Below are positions 50,286 through 64,000 of a stretch of DNA of 64,000 bases, piece after piece. The position numbers and the translations under genes are program-made. The number at the start of each line of letters is the position of its first letter. Within the stretch, counting starts at the first letter, position 1. This DNA is from Kryptolebias marmoratus. Its lineage: Eukaryota; Chordata; Actinopteri; Cyprinodontiformes; Rivulidae. Location of the stretch: the NCBI RefSeq assembly GCF_001649575.2, contig NC_051437.1, positions 13,763,259 through 13,827,258 of the forward strand, given 5' to 3'. The notes beneath the pieces were generated by a model. It had not been told where the DNA came from. It saw nothing but the letters and a program-made list of their open reading frames with translations, and did not search any database.

Positions 50286-51419
50286 GAGTTAATAAACCCA
50301 GTTATTAATAAAGCTGTAAACATTTTATAAACTATTCAAAAGCAGTTACAATAAGTTGAGTAAAAAAGGCATTAGTGACACATTTCTTGCCTAATAATAA
50401 GCCTACATTTGTCTACTTCATCAGCTCAATTTTCTATTTCAAATATTTGGTATTTAATAGGTGAAAAGTAGAGTGATAAACAGGAATTCAAGGAAGCTGA
50501 TAAACAAATAAAATCACCAATTTACTTGGATCAATTAAAAATATCCTGCATCAATGAAACGTATTAAGAATACTTTTATAACTGTTTATTAATAATAAAT
50601 GTGTTTACAATGTGATCAAGAAAAATTATAAAGCATTTCTAAATTGTTTTTAAGGGTCTTCTTATTGTAAAGTGGTTCTGGGGTTGCCTCTCCTGAGGAG
50701 GAGGATGCTGCAACATTTTTTGATTCTCACTCACTTTTTTCCCCCAGTTCTCTCACTCTGTTTGTATTTCTTTTTCCTTTCTTACAAACACCTCTGCTTT
50801 AAAGTCTTCGTATTTTTGTCCCGAGGGACTTGAAGAGAGAGTACTGTTTGTATCCGTCTCCGTATGAACCCATACAGGCACATCATGGAGGCTGAGATCG
50901 TTCCTCCTCTGGGGGCTGCGTCGTCTCACTCTGCCGTTATTGTTTGGGGCGCGAGAGAGCGATGATGAAACGCATCTCGCACAGATTCTGTCAACAAAAA
51001 TGACACGCCGTTTGAGGGGAAGCAAAGGCAACCTGAATCTGTTGTTGCATATATGTGTTCCTGTGCAGACACTTCAGTTTGACCCTGATTTGGTTTGAAC
51101 GTTCGGTCTTCTGCTCGAGCGTCTTTAGAGCTACTGAAATAAACTTAGGAGACAGCTCCACCGGCCAAATCAAGAACAAAAAGACTTTTAATAAAGGAAA
51201 CAATACTAATAAATAAAGATTAACCAGAATTCACATTCAAAAAAAAAAAATCCAACAAAACAGATATAACACTGAAGTAAAGTACAGTACCATAGCATAG
51301 ATTATTAAAAAACAAAACAAAACAAAGAAAAAAACACTCTGGAGACATTTACAAATTTTTTTAAAAAGTTCAAGAGGCAAACAGACATTGTATAAAAGCA
51401 TCGTACAGTAGAGCATTTG

Positions 51420-51797
51420 AATTTGATTACAATTTATAAATTTATTGAAGGATAAATACTTAGCTGATTTCTGACTTGAGATACACATGTGAAAACTCTT
51501 TAACAAGCGTCTCTCAGGTGAGATAACCATAACTTTTTTTTAATGATCAATAATAACAGTGATGGTGTGATAAAGAAAGTGATCCACCAATTTATGGAAA
51601 ACTGACAAATTATCTATAATTGTAAAGAACCTTTAATGGCATCATCCATTGGTCTCTGTTGGTGCATTGTAGAATTAAAATTAGGAGCATCTCTTCCGGC
51701 GAATATGGCTACATCAGGCGTTTTAATATATATATTTTTTTTTAATAATTATTTAAAAGAACACTTCAGTTGTCCATCCAAACACATGGGGACTTCG
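51420..51797 (-). other. pcbp4: Probable pcbp4 3' UTR (end uncertain)
   Basis: On the - strand this follows the pcbp4 stop. ATTAAA-type hexamers lie at about 51727-51722 and an AATAAA at 51446-51441, any of which could end the transcript. The extent is a guess from these signals. Confidence 0.35.
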
Positions 51798-62120
<10,323 letters not shown>

Positions 62121-64000
62121 CTTAAAAGAGAAAAAAGAAAGAAGAAGAAGAAGCACAGAATGAGAATATGTCACCATGTTTATGTGTCCAGCTGGTATTC
62201 TTGCACCGAGTGTGCAGATAAGTGGGAGTAAGTATCTGTCTTAGCAGTCACAAACTTTCAGTGGTGAACTTGAGATGAAAATAACAAACAGAAACTTCCA
62301 GTTTTTAGTTCATTCCAGGCCTATTCTGCACATCAGATTTGCTCTGTGACGGCTTCTCCGTTCTGCAGTTCTGACACTTTCATACACTTAACCGGCTTAA
62401 AGGCTGTGACTCATCCACTGACCCTTCCCCACCCCTCACTTCATTTCCCCAGAGATTTATACATCCTTATCACCGCGCAGCCTTCATTACACTCTGCTCT
62501 CAGCGACCGGCGTTGTGCCGCCAGTTTAATTTTTATTGCCTGTTATAAGGCATATCAAAAACACAAAGCCATTCCAGGAATTGACCACAGTCTGAAGCAG
62601 CACAAACTGTATCAGAACTGCTGACAGCTATGCAGAATGTCTGGCTGCTGCTGGAGCCAGAGGAGACGGCAGGTCTCCAGTCCCACTTGCTAATCTTGTG
62701 ACTCGCTCCATGGGAGGGTGGATGTCTGCCCCTTCTCAAACGGCAGCGTCTACAGCGCTCGAACACACCCCGGCGAGCTCACAAACCCCACTCGGTCCAC
62801 TCGTTCACTGACGACCTTCGGCGTGAGTCGTTTCGCGACACAGGAGGCAGGAAAGAATCTGATGAGAGACGAGATTTTTGGGGAAGCCTCAATGCCGACA
62901 CTCAGCACTGCTAATCCAGCGGCCCTCAGGCTTTTTAATCCGTGCAAAGTGGAACCACACGGGGTTATTCACAAACCTCCGGGAGGCCTCCAAAAAAAAT
63001 TAAACACATTTCATGTTAATAACGCAATAATGTTACGGTAATTTATTAAATTAGAGACGGGAGAGAAACAACCATTCTGACACTTTTCACTCTCATTTAC
63101 ACACCTGCATCAATCTACACCAACCTTGGTATGTTCTGCAGGAAGGGACTGACTTTAATATATTAAAACTAGAAAATAAAAACTCAGAATCAGACTTACT
63201 TAGTTGTTTTTTTATGTTCATCTAAAAATAATGTCTTGAAAAATAGGTCTTAAACGTATGACTGGCAGTACATTAAACATGAAAATAAAAAACAAACATT
63301 GTTTTAAAGAGAAAATATAAAACTGACTTCTCATTTTAAGGCAGAAAACACTAATTACAACAAATGAAGGAGCAGTAAATACACAGTAAATGTTTGACAA
63401 TTACAGTAAAAGTTCCTGTGTACATTTTTTTTTTTTTTTTTGCTTAATTGCTTTAACAGAACTAGAAGTTTTATAAATGCTGTAAAAGTATCTGTCGTTT
63501 GAAGACTTTGTTGTAATGAGGGTACATTTTTATAAGCCGCTTTAGTCATCATCCTTTTTTAAAAACTAATACATAACTTGCAAAAAATCATCCAAATGGC
63601 TATAACTCTGTTCATTCTCACCACAAGATGATCTCAGTCTAAAACTAAAAAGCAGCGGGCGATATGCATTCCTTCAAGGGATGCTGTAGGCTTTAAATTT
63701 ATTTGTGTTCATATATCTTGTGAGTTATTTTTACCCATGATGAAATATTTTTACATACTCTGGATAATCAGTCACACGTGACAGTATATCCTACTGACTC
63801 CAGAGGTCCTCAGAGATTTCATCTGGTAAAAAGATGTTTTTCTTTTGAGGATAATATTACAAAAGATGGGGATCATCACGTCTCATTTTAATCTAGATTT
63901 CAGCATTTCTGTCATCCTGGGCTTTGTTATGGGTTTGCAGTTAAATAACCAAGATGAATTTATGTTTAACATAAGTGTTTCTACATAATACCCGTTCAGA
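62121..64000 (-). other. pcbp4 intron running out of the window
   Basis: I searched for KH1/KH2 exon motifs (GKGG-type loops, IPYxP after KH2) and found none. Apart from a repeat A end and a T-run at 63427-63440 nothing is recognisable. Confidence 0.5.
63655..63700 (+). repeat. Repeat A 3'-end fragment
   Basis: GGGCGATATGCATTCCTTCA matches the right end of copy 1 and the reverse complement of the end of copy 6. Confidence 0.5.

Larger units (their letters stand above)
48745..51420. other. Intergenic region between converging dock3 and pcbp4
   Basis: No gene supported. It holds repeat F and repeat A copy 6; 50.3-51.2 kb shows nothing recognisable. Confidence 0.5.

Noticed and set aside
62700..62950. 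Possible KH2 exon of pcbp4 on the - strand
   Set aside because: The frame lacks a GxxG loop or any KH motif and has no suitable splice pair.

Overview
The window is a piece of a vertebrate, most likely teleost, nuclear genome. Coding DNA sits in short exons with GT-AG introns, many introns are only 70-120 bp, and the long introns are packed with fish-type interspersed repeats (a Tc1-like transposon remnant, hAT-like and foldback MITEs, a LINE fragment, TA/AG/AAT/TATC microsatellites). There are three runs of Ns and two single Ns. I see no bacterial, phage or CRISPR features.

Two genes account for all convincing coding sequence, and they converge tail to tail. (1) dock3 on the + strand fills 1569-46753 (coding) with its 3' UTR to about 48.75 kb. 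I traced 53 coding exons with continuous reading phase, about 6.2 kb of coding sequence or some 2,070 codons. They run from the SH3 domain through DHR-1 (lipid-binding C2), an ARM-like helical region and DHR-2 (the Rac GEF domain) to a proline-rich tail. Only the first coding exon (about 12 residues) lies upstream of the window. (2) The 3' half of pcbp4 on the - strand (51798-62120): six exons covering the linker, the whole third KH domain and the Ala/Pro-rich tail. KH1 and KH2 lie beyond 64 kb. DOCK3 and PCBP4 also lie in the same region of human 3p21, several genes apart, so the pairing fits conserved synteny.

Layout: 1-1568 intron; 1.6-4.8 kb SH3 exons; 4.8-10.3 kb a repeat-bearing intron with a 909-bp gap; 10.3-29.5 kb dense exons for the helical, DHR-1 and ARM-like parts; 29.5-35.4 kb a 5.9-kb repeat-rich intron; 35.4-41.9 kb DHR-2; 42.1-46.8 kb the tail; 46.8-48.75 kb the 3' UTR; 48.75-51.8 kb the intergenic stretch with two repeats; 51.8-62.1 kb pcbp4; 62.1-64 kb a pcbp4 intron.

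The genes are not an operon or pathway. DOCK3 is a neuronal Rac activator that works with ELMO. PCBP4 is a cytosine-rich RNA-binding protein. The points most worth a second look are a symmetric 123-bp dock3 exon that adds a DOCK4-like PPVPPR motif, a histidine-rich insert in the dock3 tail, a GC-AG intron inside the DHR-2 exons, two tandem NAGNAG acceptors, three Pumilio sites close together in the dock3 3' UTR, C-runs in the pcbp4 pre-mRNA that could bind its own product, and two multi-copy repeat families, one carrying a YY1-like core.
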